In this document: positions 31,815 through 43,604 of the stretch, piece by piece
Position numbering within the stretch: position 1 is the stretch's first letter
Layout: every line of letters begins with the position of its first letter
From: Platanthera guangdongensis
Lineage: Eukaryota > Streptophyta > Magnoliopsida > Asparagales > Orchidaceae
DNA: 64,000 nt
NCBI GenBank assembly: GCA_039583875.1
Contig: CM077151.1
Coordinates: 122,641,047-122,705,046, forward strand
Direction of reading: 5' to 3'
The notes under the pieces: generated by a model
Databases searched by the model: none
Told to the model about the DNA's origin: nothing
What the model saw: the letters and a program-made list of their open reading frames with translations, nothing else
Position numbers and translations under genes: made by a program

Positions 31815-33195
31815 CAAGTGCCGACCCTTGCTGCAGTTCTTCATAGTTCCAGCAACTCAATCACCTGAATATCTTAATCTGGAAGCTGTGAAGAGAAGAA
31901 AGCTTGAAGAAGCTGAAGAAGACTCAAGAGACTATTCCTCAGCAGTCAAAACTAGGGCTGAATCACCTCAGCCAGGAAAGGAGCAAGTGGAAGATATATT
32001 CCAATCTACAAGTTTGAGCTGTGATTTTCACAACTTAGGTAGCAGTTAGCTGCAGTTACTTCGCTGACCAGAAGAAAATTCTTGGTGTGTGAAGAAGTAT
32101 TTAGGGCTGAGCTTCAGTCTCAGTTCCGGAAGTGGCAGAACATTGCTTTGCAAGGTAACTTCCAGCGCAAGTAATTACGTTGTTGTGGAAGTAATTAGGA
32201 CTAAGTATATCTTAGTTCGTGAAGGTAGACTCTGGAATTAATTTCCGTAGTCATTAGTTAGACTGAGTTTACCTCAGTTAGGAAGCTTGACACTGAGAAA
32301 CATCTCTTGTGTCAAGCATTACCACCAACCCACCTTCATCCTGTAGGATTCAGTTTATCTGAATTTGAGCTGTATGGCACTTTGTGCCTGAGGTAGGTGA
32401 CAAGTTGTCAGTGAGCTATAGGTGCCCTATTGGGGTACTGGGGTAGGATCTAAGTGTGGATCTGAGTTGTAGGGCTTAATTTCCTGAGGTAGAAGAATGG
32501 TGCTCTCTGAGTGTAGGGCCTTTGTGCCTGAGGTAGGTGACAAGTTTGTCACTGACTGTAGGTGCCTGGAGGGGCACTGAGGTAGGTACCCGGAGGGGTA
32601 CTGAGTTGTAGGAGTGTGCAGCACTATGAGAGTAGTGCTTGTGCCTGAAGTTATAGGGCTGAAAAGCCTGAGCTGTAGGCCTTAGAGATAAGGCTGAGCT
32701 AGGTGGCTTGAGAGTCAATGAGTGTAGGAGCACTACAAAGCTCTGGGGTATGATTCCTTATGGACTGAGGTAGGGCTGTCTCCCAGCCTGAGTGTAGGGC
32801 TTAACAACATGAGGTAGGTGGTCTGTTGACCAATGAGTGTAGGCCTTTGTGGCTGAGAAGTGAGTCTTGGAGGAGACTTGGAGATCCTGTGGGATCTTAT
32901 GTGTAAGCTCTTAGGAGCAGTTTGGAGGAGTTTTTGCCTAGTCCAACAAGTTAGTTGGATAGGTGGGAGAGAAAGTGGATGTACGCAATTGGGAACCACT
33001 ATAAATCACTCTGCTTTTATGTGGTTGTTTTTTTCTTATTTACAGGTGTTAAGGACAAGCTCCAGATCACCCTAAGCTCAAAGATAAAAGAAAACAACAA
33101 AGCATTTTAAAGAAAGCAATAGATAGTCTCAAAGAGACAATTAACCTATTAACCCCCTCTAGGTGATTTAGCTATCATTGAATTAATGACTTTCA
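31815..33195 (+). repeat. B1 5' LTR, 3' portion
   Basis: Collinear with 40886-42299 of the 3' LTR. Contains a run of GAGTGTAGG / CTGAGGTAGG words, TATAAAT at 33000-33006, and ends AATGACTTTCA. The first 1.8 kb of this LTR is missing left of E3. Confidence 0.85.
32370..32850. repeat. CTGAGGTAGG-type repeat in B LTR
   Basis: Many copies of (C)TGAG(G/T)TAGG(T/G) and GAGTGTAGG at 20-40 base spacing. Matching stretches are 41445-41950 and 63030-63290. Confidence 0.7.
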
Positions 33196-33197
33196 AG

Positions 33198-33209
33198 TGG
33201 TATCAGAGG
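33198..33209 (+). other. B1 primer binding site
   Basis: TGGTATCAGAGG two bases after the LTR end. Confidence 0.8.
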
Positions 33210-33356
33210 GTGGTTTCTCAAAAGGGACCTAACTGTCTGAGTTGACCTCCAAGGATATCTAAAAGGTCAAACTTATGTGTTCAAAGGAGAACCATAAGGA
33301 TTTGAGCTCAATGGAGCTTCAAGTCTGCAGCAAGGAGAACTTTGGGTCATGGAAAG

Positions 33357-35277
33357 TGTTTGATCCCTTGTAGATTTGGGCTAGGTCACTGACTTAGGAT
33401 GTGACCCATCATGTATAGTCTGGGTCAAGTTTTTGTCTTAGAGTCTAGGATAGTCCTCCTTCTCAACTTCAGATGGACAAGCCTTCTTCAAGACAATCAG
33501 GAACTCCAGATCTATCAGTTTTTCAAACTAAGTGGAATGAGTTCGACATTTGTCGAACTCAGCTCGACGAAGGAAGTTCTGCGCTCGACGATCGTGAGAC
33601 AATTCGCAATACTGAGCTCGACGAACCTTGTTCTTTGCTCGACGAACACCGGATTCTACTTCAAGCATTCTCAGGACAACTTCAAATTTCTCTAAGTCCA
33701 GCTTCATGCTTCGGTCGACGAATTATATTCTGAGCTCGACGAACTTGGACCTCAAGTTCACAGCTTCTCAAGTCGACGAATGCTAATCTCTACTTGACGA
33801 TTTTTGTGCTCAGAGAATCTGTGTCGACACTTAGGGCTTGTGTCGACACCAAGCGATTTGTGTCGACACCCAGGATTTCAGCCGACACCAGCTTATGTCG
33901 ACACCAGAGGATTTGTGTCGACAGCTAGATCAATCTGTCCACACCAGAGGATTTGTGTCGACACCAAGATCAATCTGTCGACACCAATTTGTGTCGACAC
34001 AGCATTTCAGCAGATGCAGAGTATTTCGTCCAAGTCCTGAACTTTTCTCAGGTCGACAAAGTTTATTCTCAGCTCGACGAATTTGGTTCTCTGCTCAACG
34101 AATAATGTTTGTCTGATATTGGAAGATTGTCTATTCAACGAATGAAGACTGTCAACTCGACCAACTCAGCTTAGCTCGACGAAACTCTTAATTGTTCGAC
34201 GAATTCTGTTCTTCGGTCGACGATTCCAGACTAGGTCTTCTTCCGTTCCCATCTCATTCCATGACGCTGATTCCTGACAATTAATGGCAGTTCTTCACAG
34301 TATACAACCGTTAGGATGTGCAGTTAATTCTGGATTATCACATGCCATTTTCCCATGGAAACAGTTGGGGAAATAATTAATTGCTGCTCTTTTCCAGGCT
34401 GTCTGTCATTACTGCTCGATATTCAAAATTCGAACGTTTTCCATGACAGACAGAGATATACAGAAATAGTCAGTAATACAGAGACACAGAACACCAGAGA
34501 ACAACAAGAAAAAGGATAGACAGTGATTCAGACAACATAAGAAAAAGAATTCATTCTTGGCCCAGAGAGAAATTGATCTAGAAGAAGAAGAAGAAGAAGA
34601 ACATTACATCAATATCAGAGTCTTCTTCATCTTCTTTTACTCAGGATAACTTCAAAACAATACCTTCATATCAGTTACAAGAAGTTCCTGAAGACTTTCT
34701 CTGGACCTGGAATTCTAGGTCTTTGAAGACCTATCACCCTGAAGCAGTGCTCCAGCATACTTCCTGATTCATTCTATATCTCAGGGGGAGCAAAGCTGCT
34801 AAACAACATTCCACAAGTCTTCTCATTTGACTTGAGAAAGAGAAGACCTCATCACCTTATCACTTCATCTCTGTACAGGGTTTTAATTCCTTCAAAATTA
34901 TTCTGGTTGCAAGTCTCCCACCAAAAGACTTGAGGGTTTGGTTTTTGGGAACCTGATCAAAACCCCATTAGTGCCAGGACAACTGATCAACCCCTTCCTG
35001 TAGTGGATTCCTACCAGGGTGGTAGAAGAGTGGACTACCCAGATTTGGGGAACCACTATAAAATTTGTGTCGTCTGGTTGTTTTCCTTTCCTTTTGTTTT
35101 CTGGCCTTGCTCTGTGATTGTGCTGTGATTAGTACATTGCTGCTTTTTGTTTTTTGTATTTGCTTCCCTGCACACACACACACACCTAAAATACAACAGC
35201 AGTTGTAAAAGTTTTAAAATCACCATATACTCTATTCACCCCCCCTCTAGAATATATCAGATCTAGCTGTACTTTCA
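33357..35277 (+). repeat. Solo C-type LTR inside B1 gag
   Basis: Starts TGTTTGATCCCTTG and ends TGTACTTTCA, 1921 bp, collinear with the C LTRs. Flanked by a perfect target duplication GAAAG (33352-33356 and 35278-35282). Removing the LTR and one GAAAG restores the gag frame at this point. TATAAAAT at 35057-35064. It carries a GTGTCGACAC block not found in the C LTRs. Confidence 0.93.
33825..34010. repeat. GTGTCGACAC array in solo LTR
   Basis: About nine GTGTCGACAC words or variants with CCAGAGGATTT-like spacers, lying between two TCGACGAA-type arrays (33536-33800 and 34050-34225). Confidence 0.85.
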
Positions 35278-36873
35278 GAAAGAAATGATCATGCAGATAA
35301 TGGAGCCTGTGATCCTAGAGTCTTGGCTTCAATTCAAGAAGGACCATTCATTCCCATGAGGGTCACGACATCAGATGCAAGCATCAAGACCCCAAAGAGT
35401 TATGCAGAGATGTCTGAAGATGAAATCAACTTTGCATCTATGGACAAGAGGGCACAATACATCATGGTAAGTGCCATAAACGACTTCACCTTCCAAATGC
35501 TTGTCCACTGCAAGATAGCCAAAGAGATGTGGGATTGTTTCACTGGTTACATGGAATGGATAGAGGAAGTCCATCTTTTTGATAGTGGTTCAGAGTCTAA
35601 AGAAGAAGAAGAAGCCATCTTTGGGCTAGTTGATGCTTCTACTGAAGATGAAATTGTTATTGCAGGAGAATTCAATCCTATAGATACCAGGATAGAGATA
35701 AGGGCCCCTCTATCACACTCAGAAAATGATATTGAGGTGGATGAAGATATCAGTGGTTGCAGTGAGGGGATGGCTTTGACATAAGAAGTATCCTGCTAGG
35801 ATCAACCTGGTCAAGATCAAGTACAACCTCTGTCTAGCTGCTCAGGTCTTGAGACCAGTCCAGATTCGGATGCATCCTCATCTACTGATGAAGATAACTC
35901 TGAATCTAAGGTAGATGTCAATCAATTAATTGACAAGTATGGTAAAAATTTGGATGCTTTGAGAAAAATCAAGAAGTTGGCCATGATGTAGGCTGAGGAG
36001 ATTGTCTCTCTTCAGCTAGCTGCTACCCATCAATATGAGACAACTTCCTTGTTGGATCAAAAAATGAAGGAAGTCAGTCAACTAAAGGCATCTCAATCAT
36101 CCAAATTGAGGTCATAAGGCATAAGGACAAGATCATTGTGGATCTTGAAGCGGAACTCCTAAAGGAGAGAAAGGCTGTGGCCGAATTCAGCAAGCCTAAA
36201 GCTGTGCTACCCTTGATAAATTCCTTCTCCTCCCAAAAGGGTAAGATAGAGTTAGTAGTCAAGGGAAGCACAAGAGTTGTCCTTTCCAAAGGGAAAGGCA
36301 AAGCCCTTGTAGTGCCAAAGTCAACCTTTCACAAGGTAATCCTTCCTTCTCATAAGTATGAGCAGGACTGCTTGTATGGTCACTATAAGAATGAGAAATC
36401 TCCTTGTAAGGATACAAGTGTATCTTAAAATGGGAGAAGAAAGGGTAGGGTAATGAATGACTTTATGGCTCCCCATGAAAAAGTATAGATGGCCCATGCT
36501 AGACCATTTATATTTGGTGCCTCAGCCCCAACTCACAAGGATAAGGCAGTGGCCTTCACTCAAGCCCATCTAGCAAGGACTCAGACCAAGGGTCAGTCTA
36601 CTAGTAAGCCTAACTTGGCTAGCTCTGATGATATAAATAGCATGTCATCTACAAAAAGACAGCTGTAAATACCACTTAGGGAAAGCTAAGGAAGCCTGTT
36701 GGAAGAAGGACCTTCAGTCAGATCCTTGCTGAAAGGAACCTGAAGAATGTGCTACTCATCTTCCTTCTGTTCAGTTAACAGTTAACCACACTGCAAGACC
36801 TGCTTAGAAAAGAAGATATAATATTCATGAGTGTTGGTGCTGTGGTAAGGTGGGGCATTTTGCCCTACATTGT

Positions 36874-39043
36874 TTGCACAATCCTTCTGTGTCTAGAGCA
36901 AGAGTCAACCTGTATGTCAGAAATTCAACAGGTAGGCAAGTCAGATTTCAGGCTAATAGGAACCTAGGACCCAATCCCTATTAGGGTGCTAAGGTAAGGT
37001 TATTATGTTTTGCAGGTTAGTCTTAGTGCCCATCCATCATGTGGAAGTTATACAGAAGATGTTCCAGAACTTTGACTGGAACAAGGTAGGTATCCTAATA
37101 GAAGGATAAGGTGTCCAAGTTAGTGGGATTTATGAATAGGATATGTGCAAATGCTGATGGGGAGCATGTTCAGTCAAGGTTACTGGACAAGCCTGAATCT
37201 TACCCAAAGTTCCTCAGCACAGAATAGATCAGCATCACTGTTGTGGATAACCTTGCCTCCATGGACATTGCAGAAGCTGAGAGGGAAACTACCCAAGTGA
37301 TGGCTCCTTCTAGAAGAAGGTAAGCCACATTCAGCCTCATGAAAACAGAAAGCTGACAGCTGCACGATTGGTATTATCCGCAATCAGCTAGGGGGAAAAG
37401 AAGACCAACTCCTCCCTATCAGTACAGAAACCAAGAAGGGATTGATCAAGTGGTGATCAAGAGTAGAGATTAGTGTAATGATCAAGATAGTGCTAATAGG
37501 GCTGAACACTCTTGCACCGCTAATCAGAAAGCTAAAGCCAAAGGCAAGTTAGATGCTAGAGAAGGGGAGAAGATCTAGCTCAGCAAAAAGAAACCGTGCA
37601 AGGTGCTAGGGAGTTGCAAAGCATCAACATGGATAGAGCTCGACAAAATCAGAAGAATTCGTCGAACGGAGCTCGACGAAAGCTGAAGCCATCGTCGAAC
37701 GGAGCTCGAAAAAATCTAAGCAATTTGTCGAACTCAAGATTGCCATACAAAAATTTTATGGCATCAGAACCATAACCTCCAGATAAGTAGAATTTCTTTT
37801 ATATAGTGATATTCTACTAGTTTAATCTAAGTTGCTAGGAATACTGTCTGTCATAACAGGACTATGCATATGTAGATTAAGTTTCAATAAGTTAGGGAGC
37901 ATAAGGAAGAACTCAATCCTGAGTTTGTCCTGTCTGTCATGTGGCTGACATGTTTTTCATGCCACAAGATGAAGTCAAGTTTCAACACCATCTAGATTAA
38001 GATTGCGTATGTTGAACTTGGTATAGCTTCAGTTGCTCCATGTCATACTTGTGTTGCAGGTTTCATTTCTCTTGCAGGTGGATAAGTTCGTGATGAGATA
38101 TCAAGAGTATAAAGTCCATTAAGTGGTATCAAGACATAGATGGACTCAAGTGTCCAACAAAGGGAATGATAAGGATGCTCCTGTTGAGGGGGAGCAAGCT
38201 CAGTACCTTAAAAAGGGGGAGCATGTCCAGGAGTTACTGAAATAAGATCAACCTCCTGTTGGGAAGGAGCAGGCAGCTGCTGCAGTAGATCAGCTGTCAC
38301 AACAGCTGATTAGTTTGTCTCAAGAACAAATCACAGACCAAAGTGGGAGATTATAAGAAGTGGAACAGCTAGTAGCGAGCTCAAGTGGATCCCTGGGTCA
38401 CTCAAGTGCCAAGGGGGTTGTAGTGATGTGGTGTATCAATGATATCACCACAGGTGAATGCTGATTCTATAGATTCAACATAAGCAAGTGAAACTATGTG
38501 TGCATCAAGCTTAAATGCTGCAGTATTGTGTTACATCAATGTATCAACATAAAATGTATACTCCTAATCAAGTGGACTGATCCTAGGATGATTTCCTTAA
38601 AAGTACTCCCTCAATAGATATGCCTATTAAGGAAGACAGAAAGGGGAGATATGTGTGGCAATACATATGAGGGAGATATAGAAGGTCAAGATGAGTAGGT
38701 TCATATTACTGGAAAAGATTCTAGTAGTATGAGAAATTCAATGACTTATCACATATTGAGTCGTGATGGTGTCAGTGCATACATTGAGGCAAGTTCTTCT
38801 AGAAGTGCACCACATTTAACTATTAAGTGGTATAAAGGAGCATAAATTTTAAGTAGTATAAAGGAGAGTTAATATTACTTGAGCAATTGCTCAAGTAGTA
38901 CGAGGATGCACATTGAATGAATGTTGCATAAGCTAGCAGGTGTATCCGATTAAAATCTGCAGCTGCATGATATTATTCTGACCTATTTTGGTAATGTCAC
39001 TTAGTATTGCTAGGTGTTCTGCCTTCTTCAAATAGGGGTAGAT
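36874..39043. other. B1 interior without recognisable pol
   Basis: Many stops in all forward frames and no protease, integrase, RT or RNase H motif seen. Contains a small TCGAC array (37635-37735), acceptor-like pyrimidine tracts ending TTGCAG near 38060-38080, and two polypurine-like blocks (GAGGGGGAGC and AAAAAGGGGGAGC, about 38188-38225). Confidence 0.6.
39030..39043 (+). other. B1 polypurine tract
   Basis: AAATAGGGGTAGAT directly before the 3' LTR. Confidence 0.6.
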
Positions 39044-39364
39044 TGTTGTGTCCATTGCCCACAATGTTCCCTAGATTGGATTTGAAGAGGCATCCCCATC
39101 AACACTAAGTGCATAGTTGTACTTGATGTTGTTTAAGCTCATCATGTGCAAGATGTTCTAGTGAACAAGTTTAGATAAGTGGTATGAGTGATGAGACAGG
39201 TGGTCACAAAGTGAAGTTGCTGAAAAGGCAAGTAGTAGGCTAAGTGGCCAAGACAGGTAAACTCTTACCTATGTTGTGGGATGATGGAAATCTATCTAAG
39301 TCCACAAGCGTTGATTGATGAAGACACACTCAATGCTATACGACAAAAGGAGGTGAGTAGAACT

Positions 39365-39810
39365 CAGCTCAGGAATTCGTCGAACTGAGTTCAGAGTTTA
39401 TCAAGCAGAACTCACCATTCGTCGAGCTAAGTTCAGAGTTTGAGACTCTGAGATAGTCGAACTCAGTACAGAGAAATTATCGAACTGAGTTCAGAGATCG
39501 TCGAGCTGAGCTCCAGATTCGTCTAGCTAAGATCACAGCAAAAAGGCTGTGAGTTGAACTCAGTCAAAATTCAAAATTCATCGATCTAACTTCAGAATTC
39601 GTCGAACTCAGTTCAAAGAATTCATCGATCTAAGTTCAGAATTCGTCGAACTCAGTTTAGAGAATTCGTTGAACTGAGTTCGACATTCGTCGAGCTCAGC
39701 TCAACTTTCCTTGGGAGAAGTTCGTCGAGCTCAGCTTGAAATTCGTCGAGCTCAGATTGCAGTTCATCGAGCTCAGCTTACAAATCATCGATTGCAACTC
39801 AACACTTATC
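39365..39810. repeat. B1 LTR array 1: TTCGTCGAGCTCAG words
   Basis: About eighteen TCGTCGA(A/G)CTCAG-type words with frequent CG to CA/TG variants. Confidence 0.85.
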
Positions 39811-39844
39811 GAGCTAACCAGAAAAATAAACTAATGCCAAGAAA

Positions 39845-40090
39845 TGCTGAGACCGCCGAGAAAAAAGCGTTGAGACAGCTGAGAAGCTCAAGGCAAAAGG
39901 GCTGAGAGAAATGTTGGTCTCTGCTGTTAATAAGAAACCACTGAGATCGCTGAGACAGAACCGCTGAGACATGAGTTGGTCTCAACAAAACCGCCGAGAT
40001 AGGAGTTGGTCTCAGCAAAATCGCTGAGACAGGAGTTGGTCTCAGCAAAACTGCTGAGACAGGAGTTGGTCTCAGCATAACCACAGATTC
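39845..40090. repeat. B1 LTR array 2: GCTGAGAC hairpin units
   Basis: Units of about 36 bases with perfect 8-base inverted repeats GCTGAGAC...GTCTCAGC around an AGGAGTTG spacer. Four clear copies plus degenerate ones. Confidence 0.85.
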
Positions 40091-40149
40091 AAGTGTTTGT
40101 ATCAGCTGAGAACAAGAAAGCACTGAGAAAAGTTAAGCCGAAAAATGGT

Positions 40150-40440
40150 TAAGGCAAAAAGCGTTGAGTGGACGTTGCTCACTCAACGCTGTCAATGCCT
40201 AATGAAGACAAAATTTGTCTAAGTGGTTTGGCGTTGAGTGATGCTCACACACTCAACTCCAAGCAGCAGATAGCTAGTAAAGCAAGTTGGCATTGAGTAA
40301 TGCTGATTCACTCAATGCCTTAAACAGTTTTATATTCTAAGTGTTTTGACATTGAGTGAAGGTTAGTCACTCAACGTCATAAGACAAAAAATCTGTCTTA
40401 AATGTTTTGGCATTGAGTGATGCTTACTCACTTAAGGCCC
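40150..40440. repeat. B1 LTR array 3: GCGTTGAGTG hairpin units
   Basis: Five units about 65 bases apart, each with an inverted repeat such as AGCGTTGAGTG...CACTCAACGCT (perfect 11 bases in the first). The stem sequence varies between units but mostly still pairs. Confidence 0.85.
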
Positions 40441-42299
40441 GTGCTAATGATGTTTGATTTTTGGCTAAGTCCGCAGCTGTTGATGTCAGCAAGTCAACAA
40501 GTCAACAAAATTCAAATTAGTAGCGGGATGGCTACAGTACATGACAAATGTTACAGCAGACATACTATACGGCAGTTGACGGTAAAGCAAGATTGCTGCA
40601 AGCCATTAATTACGTGGGGCCCACTGCTAAAAAGCCGTTAGGTCAAGAATCAAAAAAAGGAAAGAGGCGTACAGAGGAAAGAAGAGTTCAGACTTCAGAC
40701 TTCTGAAGAAAGAGAAAAAGTCAGTTCTTCTTCTCCTCCATTGTTGTGGAGCTGAAGAACAGGGAAGCTCAAGTCTACTGACCGAGAGTAAGTTAGATGT
40801 TGGAATCAAGAACTTCAACAACAAGATAGCTGGTGCCATTCTCCCTTGTAATAGCAAGCAAGTTCAGAGTATTTTATCCGAGGGAAAAGGAGCAGCCAAG
40901 GGCCGACCCTTGCTGTAAGTTCTTCATTGTTACAGTAACTCAAGCACCTGAATATCTTAATTTGGAAGCTATGAAGAGATGAAAGCTTGAAGAAGCTGAA
41001 GAAGACTCAAGGGACTATTTCTCAGGAGTCAAAGCTAGGGCTGAATCACCTCAGCCTAAGAAAGGAGCAAGAGGCAGAGATATTCCAATATACAAGGTTG
41101 AGCTGTGATTTTCACAGCTCAGGTTGCAGTTGTTAGCTGCAGTTACTTCACTAAACAGAAGGAAAATTCCTGGTTCTATGAAGAAGTAGTTAGGGCTGAG
41201 CTTCAGTCTCAGTTCAGGAAGTGGGAGAACATTACTCTGCAAGTAACTTCCAACACAAGTAATTACTTGTTGCTATGGAAGTAGTTAGTACTTAGTATAT
41301 CTTAGTTTAGTGAAGCTTGACTCAAGAAATAATTTCCTGTAGTCATTAGTTAGTCTGAGTTTACCTCAATCAGAAGCTTAACACTGAGAAACATCTTTTG
41401 TGTCAAGCATTACCACCAACCCACCTTCATCCTGTAGGATTCAGTTTACCTAACTCTGAGATGTAGGGTACTTTGTACCTGAGGTAGGTGACAAGTTTGT
41501 CACTAAGCTATAGGTGCCCTGCTGGGGTACTGAGGTAGGATCCAAGTGTGTATCTTAGTTATAGGGCTTAATTGGCTGAGGTAGGAGAGTGTTGCTCTTT
41601 GAGTGTAGGGACTTTGTGCCTCAGGTAGGTGACAAAGTTTTTCAATGAGCTGTAGGTGCCTAGAGGTGCTCTGAGGTAGGTTCCTGGAGGGGTACTGAGT
41701 TGTAGGAGTATTGCAGTACTCTGAGAGTAGGGCCTTGTGCCTCAAGTTGTAGAGCTGAAAATCTTGAGCTGTAGGCCTTAGAGATATGGATGAGGTAGGT
41801 GGCTTGCGAGTCACTGCATGTAGGAGCACTGCAGAGCTCTGAGGTAGGATCCCTTGTGGATCAGAGGTAGGGATGTCCTCCCAGCCTAAGTGTAGGGCTT
41901 AACAACCTGAGGTAGGTGGTCTACTGATCACTGAGTGTAGGCCTTTGTAGCTGAGAAGTGAGACTTGGAGGAGACATGGAGATCCTGCGGGATCTAAGGT
42001 GTAAGCTCTTAGGAGTAGTTTGGAGGAGTTTGTGACTAGTGCAACAAGTTAGTTGGATAGGTGGAAGGGAAAGTGGATGTACCCAATTGGGGAACCACTA
42101 CAAATCACTGTGTGCTTTTCTGTGGTTGTTTTTCTTTCTTATTTATAGGTGCTAAGGACAATATCTAGATCACCCTAAGCTTAAAGATAAAAGAAAACAA
42201 CAAAGTATTTTAAAGAAATCAAAAGATAGTCTCAAAGAGACAAATAACCCATTCACCCCCATCTAAGTGATTTAGCTATCCTTGAATTAAAGACTTTCA

Positions 42300-43604
42300 A
42301 TCGCCGAATCATATCTCGTCATGTAAGCCTCGCCTTTTAAATATTGTTGATAGTACAAGGTTTCTAGCTCTTCTAGTGCATCCGGTTTATTTGGCTTCAG
42401 ATAGGTTGAGTGTTCCTTTGCCTAGTTTGCTGTTTTCCACGGTTCATAAATTTTTACATGGTATCAAAGGAAACAGATACTGAGGAGTGATCAACTGTCA
42501 GTTTGCTTTATTTATTATAGGAGTCTAGTGAACCAGGGTAAGTGCAATGGAAGGTGGTTTCGCAAGAGGTCTTGGAATCGAGCTTCTAACATTTACTAAT
42601 TTTAAAAAAATGAAAGTTATGTATTGAAAGCTATCTTCTGGGCGAAGAACTTTGGGAGGTCATCTACGGAGATGAAAGGAAAGATGTTACTACTGTTGTG
42701 GATTCTGAAGTGGCAAGAGCTTGGAAGAAGAGAAATGTGAAAGTAGAGTTTACTCTCAAGCGATCTATCTCACTAGAACTCTTCGACCACATCATAGGAT
42801 GTCGGTGTGCAGTAAAGATTTGGACTTCCCTCGATGGGTTGTTCAATAGGAAGAATGTAGCTCGTTTATAATTCCCCGATAATGAGTTGGCGAGGGCCAC
42901 TCAAGAAGATCTGCCCATCTCAACATTCTTCCTAAAATGAAGAACTTGTGCTCTGAGATTTCGGTGTTGGACCCTAATGAGCCTATCTATGAAGCAAAGC
43001 AGAAGAGACACATAATCGACAGATTACGAAAGGAATATGTGGCCTTTGTAACTTCCGTTCAAGGTTGGGCCACTCAGCCGTCTTTGCTAGAGCTGGAGAA
43101 CCTTGTAGCTTCGCCAAAGATCTTAGCTAGATAGATGGCTGGAGTCACTATCTCTAAAGTAGGTATTGAGGCTCTCTCCTCAGGGAAGAAAAAGACATGA
43201 GAGAAGAAGAAGACTGATGCTGGTGATGGTCCTTCAACTTCTTCTTAGTAAGAGAGGAGTGCTGCTCCTAAGCGTGATTGGAAGAAGCAGAAGGATTGGC
43301 TTAAGTGGTACAGGTGCAACAAGAAAGGTCACTTTAAGAAGGACTGCAAGGTCAAGCTGTAGCCAGGGCATGTTGCAGATAAAGAGGAAGCTAGTTCCAG
43401 TGTTGAAGAAGACGGATGGGGAAATGTATTCATGATAGGCACGTGTGTTCGTGCCTTGTCCACCATCGACTACAAAAATGACTGGATAGCGGACTCAGGG
43501 TGTGGTCACCAACTTATCAGGGATGAGTCGAAGTTCTCCTCTCTGTGAACATTCTCAAGTAATGAAACTATCATAACTGCTGATGATATAGTTCATGCAG
43601 TCGA
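42300..43604 (+). mobile_element. G: copia fragment (LTR end, gag, protease start)
   Basis: LTR 3' end 42300-42458 (ends TTTTTACA), PBS TGGTATCAAAGG at 42459, then broken gag and the start of protease. Bounded on the left by B1 and on the right by E2, both inserted into it. The LTR lacks the Sirevirus terminus, so this is another copia lineage. Confidence 0.75.
42600..43600 (+). pseudogene. G gag and protease fragment
   Basis: Recognisable UBN2-type gag segment LFDHIIGCRCAVKIWTSL (about 42775-42835), then open 42937-43134 with IDRLRKEYVAFVTSVQGWA. A CCHC knuckle (YRCNKKGHFKKDC, near 43310) and the protease motif DWIADSGCGHQL at 43480 follow. Several stops and shifts. It ends where the E2 LTR begins. 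Confidence 0.75.

Larger units (their letters stand above)
33275..36873 (+). pseudogene. B1 gag, interrupted
   Basis: The ATG at 33275 opens MCSKENHKDLSSMELQ, matching B2 gag at 63620. The solo LTR splits it after GSWK. The frame resumes at 35278 (open 35323-35784) with DEINFASMDKRAQYIMVSAI and CKIAKEMWD, a UBN2-type gag. An acidic stretch follows. Later pieces are open 36138-36428, and a CCHC knuckle CWCCGKVGHFALHC lies at 36832-36873. Several stops lie between. Compared with A gag, the part after the KEMWD motif looks shortened. Confidence 0.75.
31815..42299 (+). mobile_element. B1: large Sirevirus relative lacking pol
   Basis: 5' LTR (partial), PBS, broken gag, long non-coding interior, polypurine tract and a 3256-bp 3' LTR. 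It shares the Sirevirus LTR terminus and promoter block with A and C, but no protease, integrase, RT or RNase H can be recognised between gag and the 3' LTR. It contains a solo C-type LTR (33357-35277). It is inserted into the LTR of copia G (right flank ATCGC, 42300-42304). Confidence 0.8.
39044..42299 (+). repeat. B1 3' LTR
   Basis: Starts TGTTGTGTCCATTGCCC and ends AAGACTTTCA, 3256 bp. The 5' half holds three inverted-repeat arrays. The 3' half matches the B1 5' LTR. The TATA box has become TACAAAT (42099-42105). Confidence 0.88.

Noticed and set aside
32427..32999. Minus-strand His/Pro/Thr-rich proteins
   Set aside because: By-product of the CTGAGGTAGG repeats of the B LTR. The same happens at 41503-41829 and 63025-63228.
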